This document shows, in pieces, positions 7,667 to 16,955 of a stretch of DNA of 64,000 bases. The position numbers and the translations under genes are program-made. The first letter of the stretch is position 1. Every line of letters begins with the position of its first letter. The stretch lies in assembly GCF_001027285.1 (NCBI RefSeq), contig NZ_CP011509.1, positions 4,782,501 to 4,846,500 on the forward strand, read 5' to 3'. Below the pieces are notes generated by a model. That model worked only from the letters and a program-made list of their open reading frames with translations, made no database searches and was not told the DNA's origin. This stretch comes from Archangium gephyra. GTDB taxonomy: Bacteria; Myxococcota; Myxococcia; Myxococcales; Myxococcaceae.

Positions 7667-9577
7667 TCAGCGGATGACGGGGACGATCTCCTTCGTCCAC
7701 TGGGCGATGTGGTTGGACGTGGTGATGTCCTGGAAGGGCAGCACGAGCGCGGGGTAGCTCGGGTCCTCGCCGAGCGCCACCTTGTCCGGGTCCACGGCGG
7801 AGATCCACAGCAGCGTGCCGTTGGCGTTCTCATCCCCGCCGGGGAGCGGGTTGCGCAGGCCATACCGGCGGCTGGAGGAGAAGGTGAACCACTGCAGCCG
7901 CGAGCCTGGCTCCCGCGTGCGCTGGTAGAGGAAGGGCGCCCACTTGGGGAAGGAGCTGGTGAGGTTCGCTCCGGTGTCGCGCTTGCCGGGAGCATTCGCG
8001 CGGGCGAGGTCGATGAGCGGGGCCCCCGCCTCGGCCTTCACGGCGAAGAGCCGCGCGGAGGGATCGCTGTCCGCGTTGCAGTCCGTGCCGGAGGTGGAGC
8101 CGCTCGGGCAGGTGGACTCATTGAAGAGGAGGAACATGTTGTCGGGCGAGATGGCCGGGTAGTAGCGGTTCTTGCCGTCCACGGCGGGCGCGAGCGTCAC
8201 CGGCGCGCTCCAGCCCGCATCGGTCCGGTTGACCAGCTGGATGGCCCCCTTGCCGAAGCGCTGGTTGGTGCCCTTCACCCCCATCTTCACGAAGGCGATC
8301 TTCTGCCCGTCCGCGGACCAGTCGGGGTGGCTGACCGGGTTGGTGCTGGTGCCCGTGCCCGCGAGGCTCTGCGCCTTCTTGCCGGTGTTGCCGTCGAAGA
8401 GCATCAGGTTGAAGTCGGTGGCACCCGAGTCCGCGTAGACGCCCACGTACTGCGAGCCATCCGGGTTCCACGACTCGAAGATGCTCTTGTCCGGGGAGCT
8501 GGCGCCCGCGTTGTAGGGAGCGAGCAGCGTCTTGCTGGCCACATCCATCAGCACGAGGCGCCCGGAGTTCTGGCCACTGGCCTCGGCGACGAGCTTCTTC
8601 CCGTCGCGGGACAGCGCGTGGCAGCCGATGCACTCGCCGGCCGCGACCTCGGGACCGGCGAACTTCTCGCCCGTGAGCTGCGAGGCGCTCGAGAAGTCGA
8701 AGCGCATGATGGCCGAGTCGTTGGAGGTGGTCCAATAGTAGAGGCCGCCGGTGAGGTCATCGCGCGCGAAGGACACGGAGAGCGGCGTGGACGTGCCCAC
8801 CTGCGCGCCCGCGTCGTTGGTGCCGCGCAGGGTGATGGAGACGGGCTCGCCGCCGCGGTTGGTCTGGGTGAGCCACAGCCAGGTGGCGTCGTCCGGCCGG
8901 TAGATGCAGCCGCCGTTCAGCGGCTGGGTGCAGCGCAGGTAGACCTTGAGGTCGGTGACGGCGTTCTGGAACGACAGCTCGAAGAGGGTGTTGCCGCTGC
9001 CCGGCAGGAAGTGGAGCTCCGCCCCGCGCATGTTGGGCGGCATGAGCACGCCGTCGTTGGGGTAGACGAGGTCCGGCTTGCGCGTGTCGCTGGCGGGGCC
9101 GGCGAAGGGGCCCGCGGGGTCCTCGGGCAGCGAGGTGGAGGCGGGATCCTTCACGCTCGCCTGGAGCTTCACGGACACCTGCGTCGTCCCGCGCACGCTG
9201 CCCGCGAGGGCGGAGATCGTCGTCACGCCGCCCTGGTTCTTGTAGGTGGTGAAGGTGTTGCCCGAGAAGCCACCGATGAAGCCGTTCTCCACCGAGAAGC
9301 GGACCTGCGCGGTGATGTCGCGCGATGCGCCGCCCTCGAAGGTGCCCGTGGCCTTGTAGGTGAGCGAGGCGGGCGTCTTCCCGGCCTCGATGACGAGCAC
9401 CTGGTCCGCGGGCTCGACGCTGATGGACTTCAGCCCGGGGAGCGGCTCGCCACTGCCGGTGGTCCCACCGTCGTTCGACGGGTTGCCCGTGCCGCCGCCG
9501 TCCTCGCATCCGGTGGAGGCGAGGAGGAGCACCGCGAGCAGGGTGGAGAGAAGAGCGGGAATGCGCATGGGGCGCAT
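7667..9577 (-). CDS. Lipoprotein with TolB-like propeller and c-type heme motif
   Basis: The N-terminus has a lipoprotein signal with ASTGC (Cys24), so the 636-residue protein should be anchored in an envelope membrane. A Big-like Ig domain follows (SISVEPADQVLVIEAG, SALAGSVRGTTQVSV). Then come beta-propeller strands of the PD40/TolB type (SHPDWSADGQKIAF, YPAISPDNMFLLFN). Between them sits CIGCH at residues 316-320, followed by ALSRDGKKL: a CxxCH c-type heme attachment motif. Proteins of this combination are frequent in myxobacteria; the function is unknown to me. Heme binding is inferred from the motif alone. The alternative start at 9568 removes three residues only. Confidence 0.8.
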   Translation of the reverse strand: MRPMRIPALLSTLLAVLLLASTGCEDGGGTGNPSNDGGTTGSGEPLPGLKSISVEPADQVLVIEAGKTPASLTYKATGTFEGGASRDITAQVRFSVENGFIGGFSGNTFTTYKNQGGVTTISALAGSVRGTTQVSVKLQASVKDPASTSLPEDPAGPFAGPASDTRKPDLVYPNDGVLMPPNMRGAELHFLPGSGNTLFELSFQNAVTDLKVYLRCTQPLNGGCIYRPDDATWLWLTQTNRGGEPVSITLRGTNDAGAQVGTSTPLSVSFARDDLTGGLYYWTTSNDSAIMRFDFSSASQLTGEKFAGPEVAAGECIGCHALSRDGKKLVAEASGQNSGRLVLMDVASKTLLAPYNAGASSPDKSIFESWNPDGSQYVGVYADSGATDFNLMLFDGNTGKKAQSLAGTGTSTNPVSHPDWSADGQKIAFVKMGVKGTNQRFGKGAIQLVNRTDAGWSAPVTLAPAVDGKNRYYPAISPDNMFLLFNESTCPSGSTSGTDCNADSDPSARLFAVKAEAGAPLIDLARANAPGKRDTGANLTSSFPKWAPFLYQRTREPGSRLQWFTFSSSRRYGLRNPLPGGDENANGTLLWISAVDPDKVALGEDPSYPALVLPFQDITTSNHIAQWTKEIVPVIR

Positions 9578-9585
9578 TCTGGCGC

Positions 9586-9637
9586 AGAAAAACAAGAGGC
9601 CGGCAATCCCTCGGACGTCCGAGAAATTGCCGGCCTC
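9586..9637 (-). terminator. Rho-independent terminator of the tRNA-Gly unit
   Basis: The 12-bp perfect outer stem (GAGGCCGGCAAT with ATTGCCGGCCTC, 9596-9637) encloses a second 7-bp palindrome, CTCGGACGTCCGAG. On the minus strand it is followed by TTGTTTTTCT. It is one of the best intrinsic terminators in the window and sits directly after the tRNA. Confidence 0.9.
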
Positions 9638-9643
9638 ACAGAG

Positions 9644-9716
9644 AGCGGCGGACCGGGTTCGAACCGGCGACCCCGAGCTTGGGAAGCTCGTGCTCTACCA
9701 GCTGAGCTACCACCGC
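9644..9716 (-). tRNA. tRNA-Gly (anticodon CCC)
   Basis: The minus strand folds as a complete cloverleaf. The acceptor is GCGGTGG/CCGCCGC with one G-U pair, the D arm GCTC/GAGC, the anticodon arm CGAGC-TTCCCAA-GCTCG, and the T arm GCCGG-TTCGAAC-CCGGT. The loop places CCC at positions 34-36, reading GGG glycine codons. CCA is not encoded, so it is added after transcription. A promoter lies just upstream and a strong terminator downstream, so it is a single-gene unit. Confidence 0.97.
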
Positions 9717-9731
9717 GTCGCAAGCAGTCTC

Positions 9732-9760
9732 AAAGTAGGGGCCCGCACGCGGCTTGTCAA
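9732..9760 (-). promoter_or_regulatory. Sigma-70-type promoter of tRNA-Gly
   Basis: On the minus strand TTGACA (9755-9760) is separated by 17 bp from TACTTT (9732-9737), about 15 bp before the tRNA 5' end. The -35 box is a perfect consensus. Confidence 0.8.
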
Positions 9761-9777
9761 CGAGAAGTATCGGGGGG

Positions 9778-11721
9778 TTATTCGCCCTCCTCAATGGTCA
9801 GCTGGTAGGCATCCTGGAAGTTGGCCTCGCGGTTGCGCGCGTCGCGGACCTCGAGGAGGTAGACGCCGGGCTCGGCGCTGTAGCGGATGACCTCGGGCTG
9901 GTCTCCCCGGGCGCGATCGGACGTCTGCACGAGTGACAGCTTTCCGTCCTCGCCCATGCGGTGCAGGTAGAGCCCCACGTCCACCTTGAGGATGCCCAGC
10001 AGCGTCACCTTCATGGGCGTGCGCACCGGCCGGTCCGACAGGTCCAACCGGTAGTAGTCCACGTCCTTGAGCGGATAGACGGTGCCGCGCACCGCCTTGC
10101 CCGGGGTGAGCTCCATGGCGCGGTCCGTGGAGTTGTTGGGCTCGCGCTCCTGGCTGCCATCGTCCGGCACGGTGGTGACGGAGATGCGGTAGGGCTGGTC
10201 CGCGTTCTCGTAGTCGCGCACCCACTTGTTGTCCACCTTGCGCGAGGCGCCCTGCACCCGGAAGTAGCAGGTGCCCTGGCAGGCCACGTTGTTGAGGCGC
10301 TCGGGCTCCTTGATGGCCCCATCGTTGGCGCGCTGGAGCACCGTCTCCTTCTGGCCCTCGCCCTCGGGGGGCGCCACCACGGACAGCTCCAGGTCCATGC
10401 GCTCCACGCCGGACAGCTCCACCTTGGCCAGCACCGGCTCGGCCGTCTTCAGGACGAAGTTGTCCACGTCGCCCTTGGGCGAGAGAAAGCCCTCCTTGTA
10501 GCCGTACGTCGGCAGGACCGTGGCCTTGTACAGCTCGTCGTTGGGCTCCAGCTCCGCGTTGGCGCCGGCCTCCTCCTGCGTCACCGTGAGCGTGTACGGC
10601 TTCTCCGAGTTGAAGCCCCGCTTCGCCTCCTTGCCCGTGCCCACCCAGCCACTCTTCACCACCAGGTACACCACGCGATCGCTCGCCCTCACGCCGATGT
10701 TGCGCAGCGAGTAGCCCTCGCCCTCCTTGCCCTTGGGCGTGACGAAGAGGGGCGCCTCCGCGGCCGAGAGCACCGACAGCTCCGCGCGCACGCCCTCGAT
10801 GCCGGTGAGCTCGATCTTCAGCGCCATCGCGGGAGGCTCCTCCGGCGCGGGCTGGAGGCCTCCCTGGCCCGGGACGGGCACGGGCACCTGGAAGCCTCCG
10901 GGCTGCGGCGCCTGCGCACCGGCCGTGGCCGGGTCACCCTCGGCGGCGGGGGCATTGGCCGTCCCCTCGGGAGCGGCGGCGGGGTCGGCGGGCGGGGTCT
11001 CCGTCCCCTGGGGCGCCGGAGGCTGGCCCTCGGCGGGGGGCGGCTGGACACCCGTGGGGTCCGCCGGGTTCGGCGCGGGGGCGGGAGCTGGGGGCGGCGT
11101 GGCGCCAGCGGGAGGCTCGGGCAGCTCCAGCCGGTACCAGTCCTCGTCGGCCGCGTGGCCGATGAAGCCGGACACCGCCTGGCCGAACTGCATGGGCGAG
11201 GCGTCCACGGCGCGGTCATTGGGCTCGCGCTCCACGCCGTCCTCGGGCTCGTGGTAGCGCAGCTCGAGCGTATAGGCGCCGCCGGTGCCCTTGCGGGCCG
11301 TGGCCACGCGCACCCAGCGCTCGCGCTCCACATAGAGGTTGGGGAAGCGCTCCGGCTTGCCGTCGCCGCCGCTGTTGATGCCGGCGCTGCGGATGCCGGG
11401 GGCGTCGTACACCTCCAGCACCACGTCTCCGCCGGGGAGGCCGGAGACGCTCACGTCCGCCACGCGCGGGCTGGCGGGGGCGAGCTTGTACCAGTCCTCG
11501 TCGGGCTTGGACGGATCCGCGCCCAGGCTGGCGCTCACCGTCGCATCCCGGCCGAGGGTGAGGGCCTGCTCGGGCCGCTCGTTGGGCTCCTTCTCGTTCA
11601 ACAGCTCGGGCCCGGTGACGACCGGTCCGGCGTCCGCTTCCTCGGTGCCCTTGTTGGAGCAACCGTTCGGGCAGCCGGCGAGCAGCAGTGCCCACGGCCA
11701 CACCCACCCCAGACGTCGCAT
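9778..11721 (-). CDS. Large lipoprotein with repeated PPC-like domains
   Basis: I chose ATG 11721 because AGAGGG lies 6 bp upstream and it gives a lipoprotein signal (LLLAGC, Cys17); an ATG at 11739 lacks this. The 647-residue protein contains several copies of the bacterial pre-peptidase C-terminal (PPC) pattern: EPNE/EPND followed by an acidic-Asp-aromatic core (DEDWYKL, DEDWYRL, DVDNFVL, DVDYYRL). PPC domains are beta-sandwiches usually seen on secreted proteases. Here no protease domain is present. About 100 residues of Pro/Ala-rich low complexity interrupt the second domain. A role in envelope binding or assembly is a guess. Confidence 0.8.
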   Translation of the reverse strand: MRRLGWVWPWALLLAGCPNGCSNKGTEEADAGPVVTGPELLNEKEPNERPEQALTLGRDATVSASLGADPSKPDEDWYKLAPASPRVADVSVSGLPGGDVVLEVYDAPGIRSAGINSGGDGKPERFPNLYVERERWVRVATARKGTGGAYTLELRYHEPEDGVEREPNDRAVDASPMQFGQAVSGFIGHAADEDWYRLELPEPPAGATPPPAPAPAPNPADPTGVQPPPAEGQPPAPQGTETPPADPAAAPEGTANAPAAEGDPATAGAQAPQPGGFQVPVPVPGQGGLQPAPEEPPAMALKIELTGIEGVRAELSVLSAAEAPLFVTPKGKEGEGYSLRNIGVRASDRVVYLVVKSGWVGTGKEAKRGFNSEKPYTLTVTQEEAGANAELEPNDELYKATVLPTYGYKEGFLSPKGDVDNFVLKTAEPVLAKVELSGVERMDLELSVVAPPEGEGQKETVLQRANDGAIKEPERLNNVACQGTCYFRVQGASRKVDNKWVRDYENADQPYRISVTTVPDDGSQEREPNNSTDRAMELTPGKAVRGTVYPLKDVDYYRLDLSDRPVRTPMKVTLLGILKVDVGLYLHRMGEDGKLSLVQTSDRARGDQPEVIRYSAEPGVYLLEVRDARNREANFQDAYQLTIEEGE

Positions 11722-11915
11722 TCCGTTCCCTCTTGGCATTCGGGCGCCTACTCAATCCCCTGGCGCCCGGGTGTCAAGGTTCGCCAACAGACAAGCTGGC
11801 GCTTTCATCCCGGCACGGGAATGGAGGGAGGACGGAACTCAGGTGTTCCCGGCCCGGAGGAACGACGGGCCCGGAGGGGGTGGAGCGTGGAGGGGACGCC
11901 TTCGGGAGGGGAGCC
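11722..11915. other. Spacer without a gene
   Basis: This 194-bp spacer lies between two minus-strand genes. I see no hairpin or promoter of note beyond the Shine-Dalgarno of the lipoprotein gene. Confidence 0.4.
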
Positions 11916-12317
11916 TCAGCCGATGGCGCTCTTCCTCTTCGCGCTGAAGTGACGGAAGAAGTCGATGATCTCCTGCTCGGCGACCTTGGCGTCCGTGGCG
12001 TCGGCGAACTCCGACTCGAGGAACATGCCGCCACAAGACTCGCAGGTGTCGTAGTGCAGCGGGTGCTGACGGTCACCGCCGTCCACCCGGATGAGGTCCA
12101 CCTGGCACTCGGGGCAATGGCCGGTGAGAGCCTCCGCGTCGACCTTCCCGCCCTGGCTCTCCAGCCCGGGGAGGTTGTTGTGGAGGAGGATCCGGTTGAG
12201 ATCCGCGACGTCGATCCACAGCCCGCCGCAATCTCCACACTTTCGCAACGTCTCATGGTCCCCTTCGAGATCGGCCATCTCGACGCTGCAACCGGGGCAA
12301 TTCATGGGGCGGGTCAT
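11916..12317 (-). CDS. Double zinc-ribbon (zf-TFIIB-like) protein
   Basis: The 133-residue protein has two zinc ribbons, each CPxC followed by CxxCGGxW/F: CPGC...CGDCGGLW and CPEC...CESCGGMF. This is the zf-TFIIB-like family, small cytoplasmic proteins of unknown role. The tail is FFRHFSAKRKSAIG. Two starts are possible (12317, or 12305 giving MNCPGC); an AGGAG lies immediately before the first and 13 bp before the second. A GGGAGC-AGC-GCTCCC hairpin (12330-12344) lies just upstream. Confidence 0.8.
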   Translation of the reverse strand: MTRPMNCPGCSVEMADLEGDHETLRKCGDCGGLWIDVADLNRILLHNNLPGLESQGGKVDAEALTGHCPECQVDLIRVDGGDRQHPLHYDTCESCGGMFLESEFADATDAKVAEQEIIDFFRHFSAKRKSAIG

Positions 12318-12474
12318 TCTCCTGTAGGGGGGAGCAGCGCTCCCGTTGGGTGCGTCCCAGGAGGCTTGCCCCCCGGGACGTTCAGGGAATGATAGGTCGC
12401 ATGAATTTTCAGATGCAACCCAAGTGCTGCGATGTGTTCACACACGCAACCCTGGGAGCCCCCCCGGCCCTGGG

Positions 12475-13740
12475 TCAGGCCTTGACCCGGCGGATGTCCG
12501 CCCCCAGCTTGCGCAGCTTGCGCTCCAGGCGCTCGTAGCCCCGGTCCAGGTGGTAGATGCGGGCCACCTCGGTCTTGCCCTCGGCGCGCAGGCCGGCCAG
12601 CACCAGGGAGGCGCTCGCCCGCAGGTCCGTGGCCATGACGGGCGCCCCGGACAGCTTCTTGACCCCCTTCACCACGGCCGTGTGGCCCTGGATGGTGATG
12701 TCCGCCCCCATCCGGTGCAGCTCCGGCACGTGCATGAAGCGGTTCTCGAAGATGCTCTCCGAGATGACCGAGGTGCCACTGGCCACCGTCATCAGTCCCA
12801 TCAGCTGGGCCTGCATGTCCGTGGGGAAGCCGGGGTGCTCGGTCGTCTTCACGTCCACCGAGTTGACGACCTTGGGCGCCTTCACCCGCAGGCCCTTCTC
12901 CTCGGCGGTGATGGTGCAGCCCGTCTCGCGCAGCTTGAGGATGACGGACTCGAGGTGCTCGGGCTGGGCGTGCTTCACCAGCACGTTACCGCCAGTGATG
13001 GCGGCCGCGACCATGAGTGTGCCGGCCTCGATGCGGTCCGGGAGGATGGCGTGATCCACCGGCTTGAGGGAGTCCACCCCCTCGATGGTCATGACGGAGG
13101 TGCCCGCGCCCTGGATGCGGGCGCCCATCTTGTTGAGCACCCGGGCGAGCTCCTCCACCTCGGGCTCGCGCGCGCAGTTCTCCAGCACGGTGCGGCCCTT
13201 GGCCAGCACGGCCGCCATCATCACGTTCTCCGTGCCCGTCACGGTGATGACGTCGAAGTTGACGGTGGCGCCCTTGAGCTGCTTGGCCCGGGCCTCGACA
13301 TAACCCTCGGTGAGGGTGATCTCCGCCCCCAGGGCCTTGAGGCCCTTGAGGTGCTGGTCGATGGGGCGGGCCCCGATGGCGCAGCCGCCCGGCATGGACA
13401 CGCGGGCGCGGCCGAAGCGGGCCACCAGCGGGCCGAGCACCAGCACCGAGGCGCGCATCGTCTTCACCAGGTCGTAGGGGGCCTCGGGGGTGATGGGCCC
13501 CTCGATGGCCACCTCGCATATGTCCTTGTTGCGGCCGGTGAGCCGCGCGGTGCCACAGCCCATGGTTTCCAGCACCTTGAGCATGGTGACCACGTCGGCC
13601 AGGTCCGGCACGTTGCGGTAGACGCTCTTGCCATCGGCCAGCAGCGCCGAGGCGAGAATGGGAAGCGCTGCGTTCTTCGCGCCCGACACGACCACCTCGC
13701 CCTGCAGCGGGTGGCCACCCTTCACGATGATCTTGTCCAT
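12475..13740 (-). CDS. murA: UDP-N-acetylglucosamine 1-carboxyvinyltransferase
   Basis: MurA transfers enolpyruvate from PEP to UDP-GlcNAc, the first committed step of peptidoglycan synthesis in the cytoplasm. The start [16 protein letters not shown] with SGAKNAALP is canonical, and the 421-residue length matches the family. The catalytic cysteine is Cys120 in [10 protein letters not shown], equivalent to the fosfomycin-target Cys115 of E. coli. A longer frame exists upstream but overlaps prmC. It is the last gene of the prfA-prmC-murA set, 22 bp after prmC, which suggests cotranscription. Confidence 0.97.
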   Translation of the reverse strand: MDKIIVKGGHPLQGEVVVSGAKNAALPILASALLADGKSVYRNVPDLADVVTMLKVLETMGCGTARLTGRNKDICEVAIEGPITPEAPYDLVKTMRASVLVLGPLVARFGRARVSMPGGCAIGARPIDQHLKGLKALGAEITLTEGYVEARAKQLKGATVNFDVITVTGTENVMMAAVLAKGRTVLENCAREPEVEELARVLNKMGARIQGAGTSVMTIEGVDSLKPVDHAILPDRIEAGTLMVAAAITGGNVLVKHAQPEHLESVILKLRETGCTITAEEKGLRVKAPKVVNSVDVKTTEHPGFPTDMQAQLMGLMTVASGTSVISESIFENRFMHVPELHRMGADITIQGHTAVVKGVKKLSGAPVMATDLRASASLVLAGLRAEGKTEVARIYHLDRGYERLERKLRKLGADIRRVKA

Positions 13741-13762
13741 CTGCTCCGTCTCACACCCGTGG

Positions 13763-14628
13763 CTAGACGGCCACGGGCTGTGTCCCAAATGCGAGGCGAT
13801 CCCGCCGCTCCAGGTCCTTCTCCACCCGCGCGTCGTCGTAACCCGCGGCCTGGAGGAGGGCTTTCACGGCGTCGCCCTGCGTCTCGCCAATCTCCATTGC
13901 AAGCAGCCCGCCAGGTTTGAGGACGCGCCGGGCCCCCTCGATGACCTTGCGGATGAGCACCAGCCCGTCCGGTCCGCCGTCCAGCGCCAGGTGGGGCTCT
14001 CGGCGCACCTCGGCCGACAGGGTCGGAATCTCTCCCGAGGCGATGTAGGGCGGATTGGAGGCCACCACGTCGAAGCGGGCGTCCGGGGGCAGGGGAGCGA
14101 AGAGGTTGCCTTGCAGCACCGTCACCCGCTCGGCCACCCCGAGGGCCTGGGCATTGTCCCGGGCCAGCGCGCAGGCGTCCGCGGACAGGTCCGTGGCCAT
14201 CACCGTGGCCTGGGGACGCTCGGCGGCCAGGCTGATGGCGATGCAGCCCGAGCCGGTGCACACGTCCAGCGCCAGGCCAGGACCGTCCTTGGGCAGCTTG
14301 TGCAGGGCGGCCTCCACCAGCAGCTCCGTCTCCGGCCGGGGGATGAGCACCCGCGCGTCCACCTTGAAGGGGCGGTTGTAGAACTCCCGCACACCGGTGA
14401 GGTACTGGGTGGGCTCGCCCGCCAGGCGCCGCTCGATGAGGGCGCGGAAGGTGGCCAGCTCCGTCTTCTCCAACGGCCGATCCAGGTCCACGTACAGGCG
14501 CACCCGGCTCGTCTTCAGCGCGTGGGCGAGCAGCACCTCGGTGGTGAGCCGGGGCGCGTCCACCCCGCGCTTCTCGAAGTGCTGGGTCGTCCAGGTGAGG
14601 ATTTTTCGGACGGTCCAGTTCTCGCTGC

Positions 14629-14632
<4 letters not shown>
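13763..14632 (-). CDS. prmC: Release factor glutamine methyltransferase
   Basis: PrmC (HemK) methylates the glutamine of the GGQ motif of release factors RF1 and RF2. The 289-residue protein has the N-terminal helical substrate-binding domain and a Rossmann methyltransferase domain ([14 protein letters not shown]) with the diagnostic SNPPYI motif. Its ATG overlaps the stop of prfA by 4 bp (ATGA), so enzyme and substrate are translationally coupled. Confidence 0.97.
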
Positions 14633-15717
<1,085 letters not shown>

Positions 15718-15869
15718 CGGTCTGGTTGGGGGTTGTGCCCCGTTGTCCGGCCACTGGCAAGGCCGGACGGGGTCAAGAAATTCCGTGGACTTCCAGGGGG
15801 GGAGCGTGAAAAAAGGGGGGTTCGCTGCCGCCATTGCGGCCCACTTCCGCTCATACGGAGTACCAGAAG

Positions 15870-15974
15870 ATGCCTGCCCAGAAGGGAAACCGCAGCAAGA
15901 AGAAGCTGTCCAATCGCGCTTCCTCCAAGAAGGCCTCGCTCAAGCGCCGCCGCGCTCGCGAGCGCCGCAAGTAG
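15870..15974 (+). CDS. 34-residue very basic small protein
   Basis: ATG 15870 is preceded by GGAG at a 9-bp spacing. The product begins [16 protein letters not shown] and ends RRRARERRK; about half of its residues are Lys or Arg, with no acidic residue except one Glu. A long G-U-rich hairpin follows. This is a complete expression unit, divergent from prfA. Small basic proteins of this type include ribosome-associated peptides (S22/bTHX-like) and nucleic-acid condensing proteins; the sequence fits none of those I can recall closely. Function unknown. Confidence 0.65.
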   Translation: MPAQKGNRSKKKLSNRASSKKASLKRRRARERRK

Positions 15975-15984
15975 TTCGCCGCCT

Positions 15985-16015
15985 GCCTCCTCCCCTGGTC
16001 TCCGGGGGAGGGGGC
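15985..16015 (+). terminator. Hairpin after the small basic gene
   Basis: A 14-bp stem with two G-U pairs (GCCTCCTCCCCTGG with CCGGGGGAGGGGGC) and a 3-nt loop starts 10 bp after the stop codon. The 3' tail is not U-rich. Confidence 0.6.
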
Positions 16016-16122
16016 AAGTACCCGTCTCGAGCGTAGGACTCCCTTGGGGCGGACCCTCTCGGGGCAGCTTGACTCTTCCTTGCGCCCCAAGAGAGGCGGC
16101 GCGTAGATTGCCCCGCGACTTC

Positions 16123-16938
16123 ATGGCCAGGGAAAAGGACAACATCGCGCTCTCCGACGAGCACAACTCGCGCGGCATCGAACTGGCCGACCGCGGGTGG
16201 TTGGATGAGGCGATCAAGGAGTTCAAGAAGGCGATCGATCTCGATCCCGACTCCGCCCACGCACACGACAACCTCGCCACCGTCTACGCGGAGAAGAAGC
16301 TCTTCCGCGAGGCCCTCGGCGAGTACCTCACCGCGCTCAAGCTCGAGCCGGAGAGCCCCACCGCGCACTACAACCTCGCCTGCTTCCTGTCCTCCCACGC
16401 GGCCGAGATGGCCGTCACCGAGTACCGGGAGGCCATCGAGCTGGACCCCGAGTACCCGGACGCCCACCTCAACCTGGGCCTCACCTACGCGGACCAGGGC
16501 CGGATCGAGGAGGCCATGCGCGAGCTGCAGACGGCCATCGAGCTGGAGCCCCAGGACGCCTTCCCCCGGCACGAGCTCGCCGCGCTGCTCATGGACGAGG
16601 GGGACTACCGCTCGGCCATCACCCAGCTGAAGGAAGTGGTGCGCCTGGAGGCGGACAACTTCGAGGCCCACCTGGATCTGGGCATCTGCTACGCCCAGAA
16701 GGGCTTCTACGCCGAGGCCGAGCGCTCCTACGAGAAGGCGCGCGCCCTCAACGCGGATGATCTGCTGCTCAACTACAACCTGGCCGCCCTCTACGCGCTC
16801 TGGGGACGGCGGGCCGAAGCGTTGACCTACCTGCAGAAGTCCGTGGCCGCGGATCGCCAGAAAGTGCAGGGTTGGCTGGCCACGGATACGATGTTCGACG
16901 CTCTGAAGGGCGACCCCGAGTTCGAGGCGCTCTTCTGA
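16123..16938 (+). CDS. TPR-repeat protein
   Basis: The 271-residue protein consists of about six tetratricopeptide repeats from residue 10 onward, each with the A.....G...EA...Y..A..L.P pattern (RGWLDEAIKEFKKAIDLDP, QGRIEEAMRELQTAIELEP). It has no signal peptide, so a cytoplasmic scaffold is likely. The C-terminus (LATDTMFDALKGDPEFEALF) matches the end of the TPR proteins that close with a deleted-repeat cap. The CNNM gene follows after 17 bp on the same strand and may be cotranscribed. No partner can be named. Confidence 0.85.
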   Translation: MAREKDNIALSDEHNSRGIELADRGWLDEAIKEFKKAIDLDPDSAHAHDNLATVYAEKKLFREALGEYLTALKLEPESPTAHYNLACFLSSHAAEMAVTEYREAIELDPEYPDAHLNLGLTYADQGRIEEAMRELQTAIELEPQDAFPRHELAALLMDEGDYRSAITQLKEVVRLEADNFEAHLDLGICYAQKGFYAEAERSYEKARALNADDLLLNYNLAALYALWGRRAEALTYLQKSVAADRQKVQGWLATDTMFDALKGDPEFEALF

Positions 16939-16955
16939 GCGTCTGAGCTCTCTCT

